Of a DNA stretch of 64,000 bases, positions 35,436 to 44,956 are shown piece by piece. The stretch covers positions 45,876 through 109,875 of the forward strand of contig JAJDEB010000014.1 of the NCBI GenBank assembly GCA_029260015.1, read 5' to 3'. Position 1 is the stretch's first letter. Each line of letters opens with the position of its first letter. A model generated the notes under the pieces. That model ran no database searches. It was not told the DNA's origin and saw only the letters and a program-made list of their open reading frames with translations. This DNA is from Phycisphaerae bacterium. GTDB taxonomy: Bacteria > Planctomycetota > Phycisphaerae > UBA1845. Both the position numbers and the translations under genes were made by a program.

Positions 35436-36572
35436 CTAGCGCAATTTGATCGTCGCCAATGCAGCGCCCGCAAACAAGGCGGCCATCAACCAAAAGCGAA
35501 TGACCGTTTGCGTTTCGGTCCAGCCGGCCAAGTGAAAGTGATGGTGAATCGGGGCGCATCGAAACACGCGCTTGCCACCAGAATATTTGAAATATCCCAC
35601 CTGGATCATGACTGAAAGGGCTTCTATCACAAACACGCCCCCAACGATGAACAGCATCAACTCCTGGCGAATCACGATGGCGACGTAACCGATCAAACCG
35701 CCCAATGGCAGCGATCCGGTGTCACCCATGAACACCTGAGCCGGATGACAATTATACCACAAAAACCCCAGCGTCGCACCCATAATCGCACCGCAGATCA
35801 CTGCAAGTTCGCCGCTCTTGGGGATGTGCGGCATGAGCAATTTGCCCGCAAGGTCTGAATCGCCGGCAACGTAACTGAGCACCATAAATACCAGTGCTGT
35901 TAACGCCACACATCCCGACGCAAGTCCATCCATTCCGTCGGTCAGGTTGACCGCGTTTGATGTGAAGGCTGTGACCAATACGGTCACGATCATGAAAAGT
36001 ATCGGCGTTAGAAAAAGACCTTGCTTATAAAATGGTACAGTCAAAACGCGAAACGCTTCGATCGGCTCTCCGGTTTCGGCGACGACAGCCAGGTTGTCTC
36101 GACCAAAGCTGTACACAAAATACCCGAGCAGTACGCCCAACCCGAATTGAAACAAGAGCTTCTCGTAACTCTTCAAACCATCACGGCCACCGTTGCGCCG
36201 GGCCAATGTCAATTTGATCCAGTCGTCTACTGCGCCCAACACCGACAACCACATGAGCCCAAACATGCCCATGAGCACATAAAAATTCTTGAAGTCGGCA
36301 AACAAAAGCGTGGCAAGCAGTATCGCCCCAACAATCATTACACCGCCCATCGTCGGGACGTTTTCTTTGTCCTTCATCAGTTTGTTGAGCGTGTCGTGAT
36401 CGAATTCCGGTCGATCGCCAAGCTTGTAACGCATGAGCTGACGAATCCCGGCTTGCCCTGCCAGCGCGATGAGCAGAAAACAGAAGAGCGCTGCCAACCC
36501 ACCGCGAAAGAGAGGGTTTTCGTAGGCGTAATGTTCGCCCTGAAGGATCGACCTGAAGAGGTAGTAAAGCAC
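35436..36572 (-). CDS. mraY: phospho-N-acetylmuramoyl-pentapeptide transferase
   Basis: 378 residues with about ten membrane helices. It transfers phospho-MurNAc-pentapeptide to undecaprenyl phosphate, giving lipid I. The conserved MraY blocks are seen: KDKENVPTMGGVMIVGAIL, LGAVDDWIKLTLAR with the Asp pair, TDGMDGLASGCVALTAL, the MGDTGSLPLGGLIG loop and the C-terminal histidine run FRCAPIHHHFHLAGWTETQ. All catalytic Asp/His groups appear to be present. It lies 35 bases after murF. Confidence 0.96.
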   Translation of the reverse strand: MLYYLFRSILQGEHYAYENPLFRGGLAALFCFLLIALAGQAGIRQLMRYKLGDRPEFDHDTLNKLMKDKENVPTMGGVMIVGAILLATLLFADFKNFYVLMGMFGLMWLSVLGAVDDWIKLTLARRNGGRDGLKSYEKLLFQFGLGVLLGYFVYSFGRDNLAVVAETGEPIEAFRVLTVPFYKQGLFLTPILFMIVTVLVTAFTSNAVNLTDGMDGLASGCVALTALVFMVLSYVAGDSDLAGKLLMPHIPKSGELAVICGAIMGATLGFLWYNCHPAQVFMGDTGSLPLGGLIGYVAIVIRQELMLFIVGGVFVIEALSVMIQVGYFKYSGGKRVFRCAPIHHHFHLAGWTETQTVIRFWLMAALFAGAALATIKLR

Positions 36573-36607
36573 TGTTTCGTTTTATCTTTCGAATTCGCCT
36601 TGCGCGT

Positions 36608-37996
36608 TTATGTGGCTCGCAGCATCGACGGAACTTGTTTGGAGGTAAGCTGGCTGACGATTCGCTCAAGACCAGCAGACCGCGAGCCCTTGACCAGAAT
36701 CGTATCGCCTTCCATCAGCAAACCCGGCAGTTTGGCACAGGCGTCATCGATGGTTTCAAACTCAAACACCTTTGTGCCGCTCGGTCCACCCTGGGCACCG
36801 CTGGCAACATTTCTCGCAAACTCACCCACCGCGATCAACACATCCACGCCCGATGTCGAAGCGTTTAAACCCAACTCGCGATGAAAGTCGCCAGCCGCTT
36901 CGCCCAGTTCGGCCATCGTGCCGGCGACAAATACGCGGCGATTCTTGGTTTCCGTTTTCAACACATCGAGCGACGCCGCAACACTAAGCGGATTGGCGTT
37001 ATAGCAATCGTCTATGATCGTCCAACGATCCGACGCGTTGACATTGAGTCGCATCGGCGGCATTTCGAATGTCTTGAGTGATGCCAGAATCTGCTGAGCA
37101 GACACACCACATGCCAGACAAATACCAAATGCAGCGCACGCATTCACCGCGTTGTGCGAACCTGCAACGGATAGCTCCAATGCAAACCGCCCGTCGATCT
37201 GCGCAGTGGTCTGCTTCAGATTGCTTTCGATGTTCGTAACACACAGGTCGGCTTCTGGATGATCGCCAAACGTTTGCCAACCGATCTCTGCGGAACGCGG
37301 CAATATGCTGATGCCATCGACAGCCCGAGCATTGACATATGCACGTCCGCCATTGACCACATGATCGAACAGCGACATTTTCTCGCGTCGAATCGCGTCG
37401 ATCGAGCCGAACCCGGCAAGGTGAGCTGCCCCGACCGACGTCACCACACCAACGTCGGGCCTGGTCATTGCGGACAGCGCTGAAACTTCACCGGGCCGGC
37501 TTGTACCGATTTCGACGATAACGAAGCGATCGTCACGATTGGCCGACAGCAGCGTCAACGGGACGCCAATTTGATTGTTAAAGCTCTTCGGCGCGTATGC
37601 GATCGGAAAATGTTCACCGAGCACATGGGCGATCATCGCTTTGGTCGTGGTCTTTCCGGCGCTACCGGTAATGGCAATGACTTTCGCATTCCCGATACGA
37701 CGATGGTGGGCTGCGATCTTACCGAGGGCATCAACCACATCTCCGACATGAAGCAGCGACGCCGGTGATTTCAATCGAAAACCCGACGTCACCAGACAGG
37801 CCATCGCCCCACGTTCGATCGCCTGTTCGACGTAGTCGTGCCCGTCAAACCGATCACCCTTGATTGCGACAAACAAGTCGCCCGGATTCACCGCCCGCGA
37901 GTCCGTGGAGACACCGGTGATCATGCCATCTTTAATCGCCGAAGACGGAGTGGCGTTGGCCGACCATGCGATCTGTGCGACAGACATCGAAATCAT
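36608..37996 (-). CDS. murF: UDP-N-acetylmuramoyl-tripeptide-D-alanyl-D-alanine ligase
   Basis: 462 residues. It adds D-Ala-D-Ala to the UDP-MurNAc-tripeptide. The N-terminal substrate domain has GVSTDSRAVNPGDLFVAIKG; the central ATP domain has AITGSAGKTTTKAMIAHVL and VVTSVGAAHLAGFGS; the C-terminal domain has IDDCYNANPLSVAASLDVL and FVAGTMAELGEAAGDFHREL. The start at 37996 overlaps the murE stop by four bases (ATGA). Position and motifs agree with MurF rather than another Mur ligase. Confidence 0.95.
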   Translation of the reverse strand: MISMSVAQIAWSANATPSSAIKDGMITGVSTDSRAVNPGDLFVAIKGDRFDGHDYVEQAIERGAMACLVTSGFRLKSPASLLHVGDVVDALGKIAAHHRRIGNAKVIAITGSAGKTTTKAMIAHVLGEHFPIAYAPKSFNNQIGVPLTLLSANRDDRFVIVEIGTSRPGEVSALSAMTRPDVGVVTSVGAAHLAGFGSIDAIRREKMSLFDHVVNGGRAYVNARAVDGISILPRSAEIGWQTFGDHPEADLCVTNIESNLKQTTAQIDGRFALELSVAGSHNAVNACAAFGICLACGVSAQQILASLKTFEMPPMRLNVNASDRWTIIDDCYNANPLSVAASLDVLKTETKNRRVFVAGTMAELGEAAGDFHRELGLNASTSGVDVLIAVGEFARNVASGAQGGPSGTKVFEFETIDDACAKLPGLLMEGDTILVKGSRSAGLERIVSQLTSKQVPSMLRAT

Positions 37997-39570
37997 GCGG
38001 GCACCTCGATTGCTTGGAGAGCGGCTTCGCGAGCGACCTGCCGATCGTCAAACGGAAGCCGCTTGTCACCGATGATTTGGTAGTCTTCGTGGCCTTTACC
38101 GGCGATAAGCACCGTGTCATTCGGTTCGGCCATCGTGATCGCTTCGTAAATCGCTGTGCGCCGATCGATGTGAACCAAACGCTCGCAGCCACCGTGGCTT
38201 CCGAATCCGACCAGCACATCTTTGATAATCGCATCCGGATCTTCGTTGCGTGGATTGTCGCTCGTGAGAATGCCGACGTCAGTCAGCGTTGCGACAGAGC
38301 GTCCCATCGGTGCCCGCTTCGTTTTGTCGCGATCACCGCCACAACCGAATACGCATATCAGCCGGCCCCGCGTCAGGTCGCGCAAAACTCGCAGCACATT
38401 CTCCAGTGCGTCTGGTGTGTGGGCATAATCGACAAACACATCGCACCGCCCACTGCATTCAACCCTTTCCAATCGTCCTGGGACGCAATCGATCGATGCA
38501 ATGCCAGCGCAAATCGCGTCGAGACTGACTCCCAACGCGTGGGCAGCCGAAACGGCTGCTAGCATATTGCTGACGTTGTGCATACCGATAAGCTTGCTGT
38601 GTACCGTCGTGCTGTCGCCATCCAGGTGCAAATCAAAGGATGTTCCACCTGCCCCCAATCGAATGTTGCCCGCGTAGACATCAGATTTTTCATGTGTGTT
38701 TGAAAAGGTAACAACCGGTCCAGCACAATCTGAAGACATGAACCGCCCGCGTGGATCGTCTGCATTGACGACCGCAACCGCACACGAATCAAGTTGATCA
38801 AACATGCGGCGTTTTGCCTGCGCGTAGTGTTCCATATCAATGTGATAGTCGAGATGATCTTGCGTGAGATTCGTGAACACACCGACGTCGAATCGCAAAC
38901 CGTCGGTGCGACGCTGGTCAAGGGCATGACTCGACACTTCCATCGCAACGAGGCGAGCTCCTGCTCGGGCGGCTTGTGCAAGCGCCGCGCAAAGCTCAAT
39001 CGGCGGCGGAGTGGTCATGCCTGAACTGACGTCCGTTGTCGCACCGGCTTTACGTCCTGATACATCCAAGCCAATCGTCCCAAGCGAACTGGCCGAAAGC
39101 CCCGCAGCCCGCAGGATCGAAGTGATCAGTGACACGACAGTCGTTTTACCGTTCGTTCCCGTGACGCCTACAAGTGCAAGCTTCCCGGTCTGCTGCAGAT
39201 TGTTGATACCGTAGAACGTCGCAGCCAATCGCGCAATGGCGTCGTGCGTGTCATCGACCGCAATGACACGATCATCATGCAAATCGCATCGGTCGGCTTG
39301 GACGATGACCGCCGCCGCCCCCTGATCGAGAGCCCGTTGAACGAATCGATGCCCATCGGTTCGCGTTCCTTCGATCGCCACAAAACACGATCCGGTAGCG
39401 ACATCTCGTGAATCAACGGTTAGTCGATTGATAATTGTTTGATAGCTTGTATTTGGAAGATGCCTGAGTGAACGAACGCCAGCGAATTCGAGCAGAGTCG
39501 CAAGCGCCCATTCATTGTTCGTGTCGTCGGCGCGCGCGCCTGAATTCGGATGGGGTTGGCTGGAAGCCAT
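37993..39570 (-). CDS. murE: UDP-N-acetylmuramoyl-L-alanyl-D-glutamate-2,6-diaminopimelate ligase
   Basis: 525 residues from the ATG at 39570, chosen because AAGGA lies six to seven bases upstream; the frame stays open for 38 more codons without a site. Motifs: LTVDSRDVATGSCFVAIEGT, the ATP loop GVTGTNGKTTVVSLITSIL, TNLTQDHLDYH and the C-terminal CVFGCGGDRDKTKRAPMG. The third-amino-acid pocket has TSDNPRNEDP, and DNPR is the meso-diaminopimelate signature, so the wall peptide is predicted to be of the DAP type. It overlaps murF by four bases and is preceded by a 201-base gap after ftsI. Confidence 0.95.
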   Translation of the reverse strand: MASSQPHPNSGARADDTNNEWALATLLEFAGVRSLRHLPNTSYQTIINRLTVDSRDVATGSCFVAIEGTRTDGHRFVQRALDQGAAAVIVQADRCDLHDDRVIAVDDTHDAIARLAATFYGINNLQQTGKLALVGVTGTNGKTTVVSLITSILRAAGLSASSLGTIGLDVSGRKAGATTDVSSGMTTPPPIELCAALAQAARAGARLVAMEVSSHALDQRRTDGLRFDVGVFTNLTQDHLDYHIDMEHYAQAKRRMFDQLDSCAVAVVNADDPRGRFMSSDCAGPVVTFSNTHEKSDVYAGNIRLGAGGTSFDLHLDGDSTTVHSKLIGMHNVSNMLAAVSAAHALGVSLDAICAGIASIDCVPGRLERVECSGRCDVFVDYAHTPDALENVLRVLRDLTRGRLICVFGCGGDRDKTKRAPMGRSVATLTDVGILTSDNPRNEDPDAIIKDVLVGFGSHGGCERLVHIDRRTAIYEAITMAEPNDTVLIAGKGHEDYQIIGDKRLPFDDRQVAREAALQAIEVPA

Positions 39571-39771
39571 CTTGGTCCTTCCGTGAACCAATGCTGTGTC
39601 TTTAGAATCCGCACCATCACCGAGAATGGTAACCTGGTGCAAGACATCGCATGAGACGATCCTTCTGCAAATAGTGTACGCCAAACGACCAGCGCAACCA
39701 AGTGCTAATGAGCGAACATGGGGCGGTTGTGATTGAAAGTTTTCTCACATGCGCCCACGCGATTCAAACCA

Positions 39772-41520
39772 CTAAGGCCGCGCACTTGCCTGTGTGTTGA
39801 CCGGTGGCACCTGAAGATACTGCAGTGTTGATCGGGTGATGTCGCGAACGACCGGTCCTGCCACCGCATAGCCAAGATACCCGCGCGAAGATTCAGGTTT
39901 GCGAATCATCACGAGAACAACGATCTGAGGATCGGTATACGGTGCACCAGCGATGAACGAACTGAGATAGGCGTTGTTCTCATACCCACCTTTGACCGGG
40001 TCGGGCACCTGAGCGGTTCCCGTTTTGCCAGCCGTCGGGTACTCAGCGACGTCAAGCTCCGGTCGATGCCTTGCCACGACGGCTGGAAGTGCCTGCGTGA
40101 GCATGTAGTGGGCGATATCTTCAGGCACGACGCGGCAAATGATGTCCGGTTCGACGAAGGATTCCTCGATGGTAAAGTCTGCCCGCAATCGTGACCGGAT
40201 GAGTTTGGGACGAAGCAAGAATCCGCCGTTGAAGAACGAGGAAAACGCCGTGACCAGTTGAATTGGCGTGATCGCGAGTTCCTGGCCCATCGGGACTGAC
40301 GTTTTTGAATAACTCGACCATCGCTTTGTATCGTAAACAATCCCGCTACTTTCGCCGGCAAGACCGACCTGCGTCCTCGAGCCAAACCCGTATCGCGTGA
40401 CGGCGTCATACAGGACTTCGTCGCCCATCCGAGTTCCGATGATGCCCATCCCAATGTTGCTGCTGTACGCGATGATGTCTTTGATATTCATCTCGCCGTG
40501 TGGACTGGTGTCTCGCATCAGCCGGCCGTCGAAATTGTAAAGACCATTTTGGCAATCGATCAGTTCGCGCGGGCCAACGAACCCTTGCTCAAGTGCAGCG
40601 GCGGCAATGAATGGTTTGAACACACTTCCTGGTTCGATTGGGTCGGTCACCGCGCGATTGCGACGTGACGCTACAGAAAAGTCCTTATAGCGATTCGGAT
40701 CAAACGTCGGCACGCACGACATCGCCAGGATGTCTCCAGACTTGGGGTCCATCACGATGGCGATACCACATTCTGCGTCGTAGTGCTCTACTTGCTCAGC
40801 CAACCGTTTCTCAACGATGTGCTGAATGACACTGTCGATTGTGAGAACAAGGTGGCTACCATCCTTCGGCGCAACAATGCGACTGACTTTTCCGCCAATT
40901 GCCCTGCGTCTTGCATCACGCAGAGTTGTGCGGTACCCGGGTTTGCCGGAAAGGTGGGCGTCGTGGCGCATTTCCATGCCACCGAGTCCATGTCCGTCAG
41001 AGCCGACGAACCCCAACACGTGGGCGGCAGTGAAATCCATCGGCCAATAGCGCTCAAATTCACTGATGAATCCGATTCCGTAAATGTGCATCGAACGGAT
41101 GGCGTCGGCTTGGGCGTCGTCGATCAAACGTTTGAGCCAGCAGAATCGCGGTGACGAGCTGCTTCGCATTTCGTTTTCGAGCCGGCCCGGATCGACTTCG
41201 AGAACCATCCCCAACTGTCGCGCAACTTCGTCTGGATTTTCGATGATAGCCGGATCGGCATACACACTGTATCGCGGTCTGCTACCAGCCATTAACCGCC
41301 CACGAACGTCGAGAATCGTTCCGCGCCGTGCGTCGATCACCATGCGGCTACGCTGCTGCGAATCTGCGATATCGAGCAAACGCTCGGACATGATCGTATT
41401 GATGTATGCCAATCGGACCGCGAGCCCGACAAATAATAGAAGTGCGACGACGAAGACGAACCTTGCGGACACCAACTGCCAACCTCGGGATTCCGGTTCA
41501 GTTGGGCAGTTGGATTTCAC
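39772..41520 (-). CDS. ftsI: septal transpeptidase FtsI (class B penicillin-binding protein)
   Basis: 582 residues. One membrane helix lies near the N-terminus (LVSARFVFVVALLLFVGLAV), followed by the dimerisation domain (ARRGTILDVRGRLMAGSRPRY) and the transpeptidase domain. The active-site motifs are all present: Ser299 in GSVFK, SSN in YSSNIGMGIIG, and KTG in AGKTGTAQVPDP. No PASTA domains follow. Together with FtsW it builds septal murein. It is two bases or so downstream of the ftsL-like gene, so they are tightly coupled; a 201-base gap separates it from murE. Confidence 0.95.
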   Translation of the reverse strand: MKSNCPTEPESRGWQLVSARFVFVVALLLFVGLAVRLAYINTIMSERLLDIADSQQRSRMVIDARRGTILDVRGRLMAGSRPRYSVYADPAIIENPDEVARQLGMVLEVDPGRLENEMRSSSSPRFCWLKRLIDDAQADAIRSMHIYGIGFISEFERYWPMDFTAAHVLGFVGSDGHGLGGMEMRHDAHLSGKPGYRTTLRDARRRAIGGKVSRIVAPKDGSHLVLTIDSVIQHIVEKRLAEQVEHYDAECGIAIVMDPKSGDILAMSCVPTFDPNRYKDFSVASRRNRAVTDPIEPGSVFKPFIAAAALEQGFVGPRELIDCQNGLYNFDGRLMRDTSPHGEMNIKDIIAYSSNIGMGIIGTRMGDEVLYDAVTRYGFGSRTQVGLAGESSGIVYDTKRWSSYSKTSVPMGQELAITPIQLVTAFSSFFNGGFLLRPKLIRSRLRADFTIEESFVEPDIICRVVPEDIAHYMLTQALPAVVARHRPELDVAEYPTAGKTGTAQVPDPVKGGYENNAYLSSFIAGAPYTDPQIVVLVMIRKPESSRGYLGYAVAGPVVRDITRSTLQYLQVPPVNTQASARP

Positions 41521-41523
41521 GAC

Positions 41524-41814
41524 TTACTCTTCCAGGGAGGCAAAAGTTTCTTCGGTATCAGGTGAAAGCCAGCGATCAAAATCGGCACCGACGGTGAGGC
41601 TGAAACGTTGGATGCGCTGCTGGATTTTTTCCGGCGAACGCAAGCGGGCAATTTCCATCTGTAGCGACCAGACCTGACGCCGACAGTGAACCAGCTCAGC
41701 CGTGTGTTCCTGAATCCGAGTTTCGACGCGAACTTTTTCGGCACGCAATGCCACAACGGTAAGGCAAACAAAGCCCACCAGTAGCAAAGCGACTCCGGCG
41801 CGCGTCGGCGTCAT
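41524..41814 (-). CDS. ftsL: FtsL-like divisome protein
   Basis: 96 residues: a short cytoplasmic end, one membrane helix (AGVALLLVGFVCLTVVAL, about 6-24), then a heptad-like coiled coil (VETRIQEHTAELVHCRRQVW and on to about residue 60). This layout, the size and the place directly before ftsI identify FtsL; sequence alone would not. The start overlaps the LysM-gene stop as TAATG, and the stop lies three bases before ftsI, so the three are one translational unit. FtsL would join FtsQ and activate FtsW/FtsI. Confidence 0.85.
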   Translation of the reverse strand: MTPTRAGVALLLVGFVCLTVVALRAEKVRVETRIQEHTAELVHCRRQVWSLQMEIARLRSPEKIQQRIQRFSLTVGADFDRWLSPDTEETFASLEE

Positions 41815-43343
41815 TATTGGCTCCTGTGATTGTTGCGCGAAAGATGGTCCTGCGACTTGGCCTTCGGGATTCGAATTTTGGCACCGTGACGGATTTGCTT
41901 GGCATCGTTAAAAATATCTTTGTTGAACTCAGCCAATTCCTTCCATCGCCTGGACGTACCCATCTGTGCCGACGCGATCGTCGAGTACGTGTCGCCCTTT
42001 TTCACCTCATACCATCGAAACGATTCTTCGGACTTCGTGTTCTTGGCGACGGCATCGTCTTGACGTTTGGGTTTCGCGTCATGCTGTTTTGGATGGGTGC
42101 CATCGATTTCAGGCAGGACGATAACCGTGCCCGCTTCCAACCGGTCGGGACTCCTCATTCGATCGCGATTTGCTGCGAAGACAACATCGATGAGCTCTTT
42201 TGACGCGCTGCCGTAGTGTCGTGAAACAATGCGCGAAAGCAGGTCGCCGGGACGAACCTCGTATTCGGTTAGAGCTTTGGGCATTGAAGCGTCATCGTTG
42301 TGATTGACCTCGTCTTCGATGCGTTCACGATGTTTCGGCTCATCATTGTTGCGGAGTTCAGAAGTCGCAACGGAATCGGAATCTTCAAATCGGATGGCAT
42401 CGATTCCATCAATTTCCGGAATCAACAATTCCTGCCCTGAAACAATATGGTTCGGGCCAGACATGGTTTCGTGGTTGGCTTTGACAATGGCATCGAGAAT
42501 TCCCGGTGCGCTTGAGCCATAGTATCGCTCGGCGATTCGGGAAAGATTCTCGCCATCCTGCACGACGTGACGATCCATCGCCGTCCGGGTTGGCTCATCG
42601 GACGCTGGCGATTTCGTCTCATGCTCTTGGCGTGACGTGTTCGCCCGATTCTCATACGAATCGCTGGGAATGGCCTCCCGCTGCCGTGTCGGTGTGGGAC
42701 TTGGTGTCGAAGTCAAAGTGCGCCGGTGTCCACTCGCCGATTCATCCGACTGCGACGCGTTCGACATATCCCCGTTTCGATTGCGCGAAGGGAGGTTGGC
42801 TACCAACGGACCAGAATCGCCCACATCGTCGCCAAGGACGACGAATTCCTCGTCCCGTCGATTCGACGATCTTTTCGGGGAAACCACATCTGGAATGGGC
42901 GGGCCACGATGAATAAATGGCTCAGCCGTCTGGCCGGCGATGCGTGAGTTGGAATCTTCAGCTTCGTTGCGACGTAAGCCAAATCGCTCGAAACCGGAGT
43001 CTTGCGCACTTTCATTGGACGGAGCATCGTCGGAGTAACCAGCATCGACGAGTTGGGTATCTCCTTCTTCGGCGTTTCGATCGCTGCGCTGCATTTGACG
43101 TGATGTGCGCCTGGGCGTTCGCTTAGGGGCGATGCGCTTGGTCACCTTCTCGGCGCTGGCGTTGCGATCGAGCAGGAGCGGTGCTTCACGCGATTGTTCT
43201 GCGCTGGTGGCCGAGAGGTTCTGGGCTTCAGCCCGGCGCCGACCATGATGCGATAGGACGATTGCGCAACAGACGATGAAGCACATTCCTACAAGGAGGC
43301 CAACCTTAGTCTCCTTACCCATACTTCGACTCCCGTCATTCAT
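41814..43343 (-). CDS. membrane-anchored protein with three LysM domains, in the dcw operon
   Basis: 509 residues. An N-terminal membrane helix (KVGLLVGMCFIVCCAIVL, about 13-30) is followed by a long disordered Ser/Arg/Asp/Glu-rich stretch to about residue 250 and then three LysM modules at about 258-312 (HVVQDGENLSRIAERYYG), 355-410 (EYEVRPGDLLSRIVSRHYG) and 443-497 (WYEVKKGDTYSTIASAQMG). LysM binds N-acetylglucosamine chains of murein, so the protein should contact septal or sacculus glycan in the periplasm. No hydrolase domain is present. It overlaps ftsL by one base and follows rsmH by 112 bases. This is not a standard dcw member. Confidence 0.9.
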   Translation of the reverse strand: MNDGSRSMGKETKVGLLVGMCFIVCCAIVLSHHGRRRAEAQNLSATSAEQSREAPLLLDRNASAEKVTKRIAPKRTPRRTSRQMQRSDRNAEEGDTQLVDAGYSDDAPSNESAQDSGFERFGLRRNEAEDSNSRIAGQTAEPFIHRGPPIPDVVSPKRSSNRRDEEFVVLGDDVGDSGPLVANLPSRNRNGDMSNASQSDESASGHRRTLTSTPSPTPTRQREAIPSDSYENRANTSRQEHETKSPASDEPTRTAMDRHVVQDGENLSRIAERYYGSSAPGILDAIVKANHETMSGPNHIVSGQELLIPEIDGIDAIRFEDSDSVATSELRNNDEPKHRERIEDEVNHNDDASMPKALTEYEVRPGDLLSRIVSRHYGSASKELIDVVFAANRDRMRSPDRLEAGTVIVLPEIDGTHPKQHDAKPKRQDDAVAKNTKSEESFRWYEVKKGDTYSTIASAQMGTSRRWKELAEFNKDIFNDAKQIRHGAKIRIPKAKSQDHLSRNNHRSQ

Positions 43344-43455
43344 GCGTCAGCCTTTCGTGACCGCCGCCGCAGAGTTGATTGTTTCGTTGGCACGCGCCCC
43401 GCTGTCGCTAAATCCGACAGGTTGAAGCACTTGCATTTCGCCTTGGTGGTTACTT

Positions 43456-44475
43456 CTAGCACCCTTGGCTGCCGATTTCGAGCGGCTCTACAGTTCGCCG
43501 AGCCACCCGAAGTTTTGCACTGCGCGAACGTGGGTTTGCGAGACGTTCTTCCTCACCTGCAACCAAAGGCTTTTTCGTCAATATATCGTAGATTCCATCA
43601 GTGCGATGGGCGCGGAAATTCCGTTTAACGATTCCATCTTCCAAACTGTGAAACGAGATGATCGCGACACGTCCGCCTTCCTTCAAAACGGTTGGGGCGA
43701 TTTCAAGCAAACGCTTGAGCGCGCCGAGTTCATCGTTGACGGCAATGCGAAGCGCCTGAAAAGTTCGGGTGGCGGGGTGAATCTTGGATCGACGTGAATT
43801 CGGATCAACCCGAAGCGCCCGCCCGATCACCTCGACAAGTTGCCCCGTTGTGACGATTCGCGAAGATCGACGCTCTTTGCAAATGGTCTTCGCGATCCGA
43901 CGGCTTAACCGCTCCTGCCCAAACTCGTATATCAAGTTGGCCAGGTCGGTTTCGCCCAGCCGATTCACAAGATCGGACGCAGAGTCTTCCAACCGATCGT
44001 CCAGGCGCATGTCCAGCGGAGCATCAACCTGAAAACTCAATCCAAAACGTGGCTCGCTGATTTGATTGGAACTGACGCCAAGATCCGCAAGGATTGCATC
44101 AACCCCATCAATCCCCAATTCCTCTAAGACAACATCCAGCTGATCAAAATTAGACCGCACCAACCGATGTGGGCAGCCGCCATCTTCCATTCGCTGCGAC
44201 GCAATCGCCAGATTGTTCGGATCGACATCGAGACCGACGACCAATCCATCCGGGCCTGCCGCTTTCGCCAACATCAGCGCGTGACCTGCCAGCCCCAGCG
44301 TGCAATCAACCACGCACGCCCCAGGTTCAATCGCGAGTTTGGAACCCACTTCACCCGGTAGGACCGCAAGATGTTGTTCTACTTCATCAACCACTGGCTC
44401 CATCGTCTGGCGGCATACGTCCTGCCGCCCTAAAAAGAGCGTGCCCAGGGGTGCCGCCGTCATCCATGACGACAC
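43456..44475 (-). CDS. rsmH: 16S rRNA (cytosine-1402-N4)-methyltransferase
   Basis: 339 residues. It methylates C1402 of 16S rRNA with S-adenosylmethionine. Recognised by ACVVDCTLGLAGHALMLAKA (usually VDATLGxGGHS), LVVGLDVDPNNLAIA, DAILADLGVSSNQISEPRFG, SFQVDAPLDMRLD and the end VAIISFHSLEDGIVKRNFR. The glycine loop is a little divergent. The start is uncertain: GTG at 44475 or ATG at 44463, both with weak ribosome sites. It is the second gene of the dcw order but lies 481 bases downstream of mraZ. Confidence 0.93.
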   Translation of the reverse strand: MSSWMTAAPLGTLFLGRQDVCRQTMEPVVDEVEQHLAVLPGEVGSKLAIEPGACVVDCTLGLAGHALMLAKAAGPDGLVVGLDVDPNNLAIASQRMEDGGCPHRLVRSNFDQLDVVLEELGIDGVDAILADLGVSSNQISEPRFGLSFQVDAPLDMRLDDRLEDSASDLVNRLGETDLANLIYEFGQERLSRRIAKTICKERRSSRIVTTGQLVEVIGRALRVDPNSRRSKIHPATRTFQALRIAVNDELGALKRLLEIAPTVLKEGGRVAIISFHSLEDGIVKRNFRAHRTDGIYDILTKKPLVAGEEERLANPRSRSAKLRVARRTVEPLEIGSQGC

Positions 44476-44956
44476 ACCATCCCAGACTGCCGATCAAAGG
44501 GACGGAAGGTGTGCTGAAATCGAAATCTTGGACCGCGCCGAACGTTGTTGTCCAAGTGATGCAGTTACCCCAGCAAATGAATGCCTATGCAACCCACCAT
44601 GATTCCAAGCTTGCTTCCACCAAATCAATCAACAGTGCCCGCCACGGTGCCATCCTGGCACTTCGAAGGCAGACAACACAAATCTTGTGCGGCAATCTAA
44701 TGCCGCCGGGCTTTTGCGACCGAGCATCCTGCTCTGGCCCCGCCAACCCCAAATCCAACCGACCGCGCCACGGAGTTGGATTCAAAAAGTACGGCCCCGC
44801 TCTTGGCAATTTCGCCTCTAGTGGCGAGTTCGACTATGCGGAAGGGCCCCCGCACAACCGACCAGCAACGCATCATCCTTGATGCCCCTGCATGAATTCC
44901 TGAACCACAAGGTCATGCATACTTGATTGGACGAATCAACTAACCGTCCGAATTTT
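44476..44956 (-). other. 480-base non-coding gap in the dcw cluster with three GGA-loop hairpins
   Basis: No convincing gene. Read on the minus strand, the direction of the operon, three separate hairpins present GGA in the loop: 44870-44885 (stem GCATCA/TGATGC, loop AGGA), 44722-44734 (stem GAGCA/TGCTC, loop GGA) and 44647-44661 (stem GTGCCA/TGGCAC, loop GGA). The loop context CAAGGATG or CAGGATG resembles the CsrA/RsmA recognition sequence. A further hairpin without GGA lies near 44812-44825. This could be a small regulatory RNA or a leader of the rsmH-ftsQ part of the cluster; expression is not shown. Confidence 0.4.

Noticed and set aside
35287..35559. 90-residue minus-strand frame between ftsW and mraY as a murD remnant
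   Set aside because: It overlaps both flanking genes and shows no Mur-ligase ATP loop or substrate motif.
44476..44956. rnpB (RNase P RNA) in the mraZ-rsmH gap, since rnpB is often close to mraZ
   Set aside because: The conserved core GGAAAGTCC and the partner segment near the 3' end are missing on both strands.
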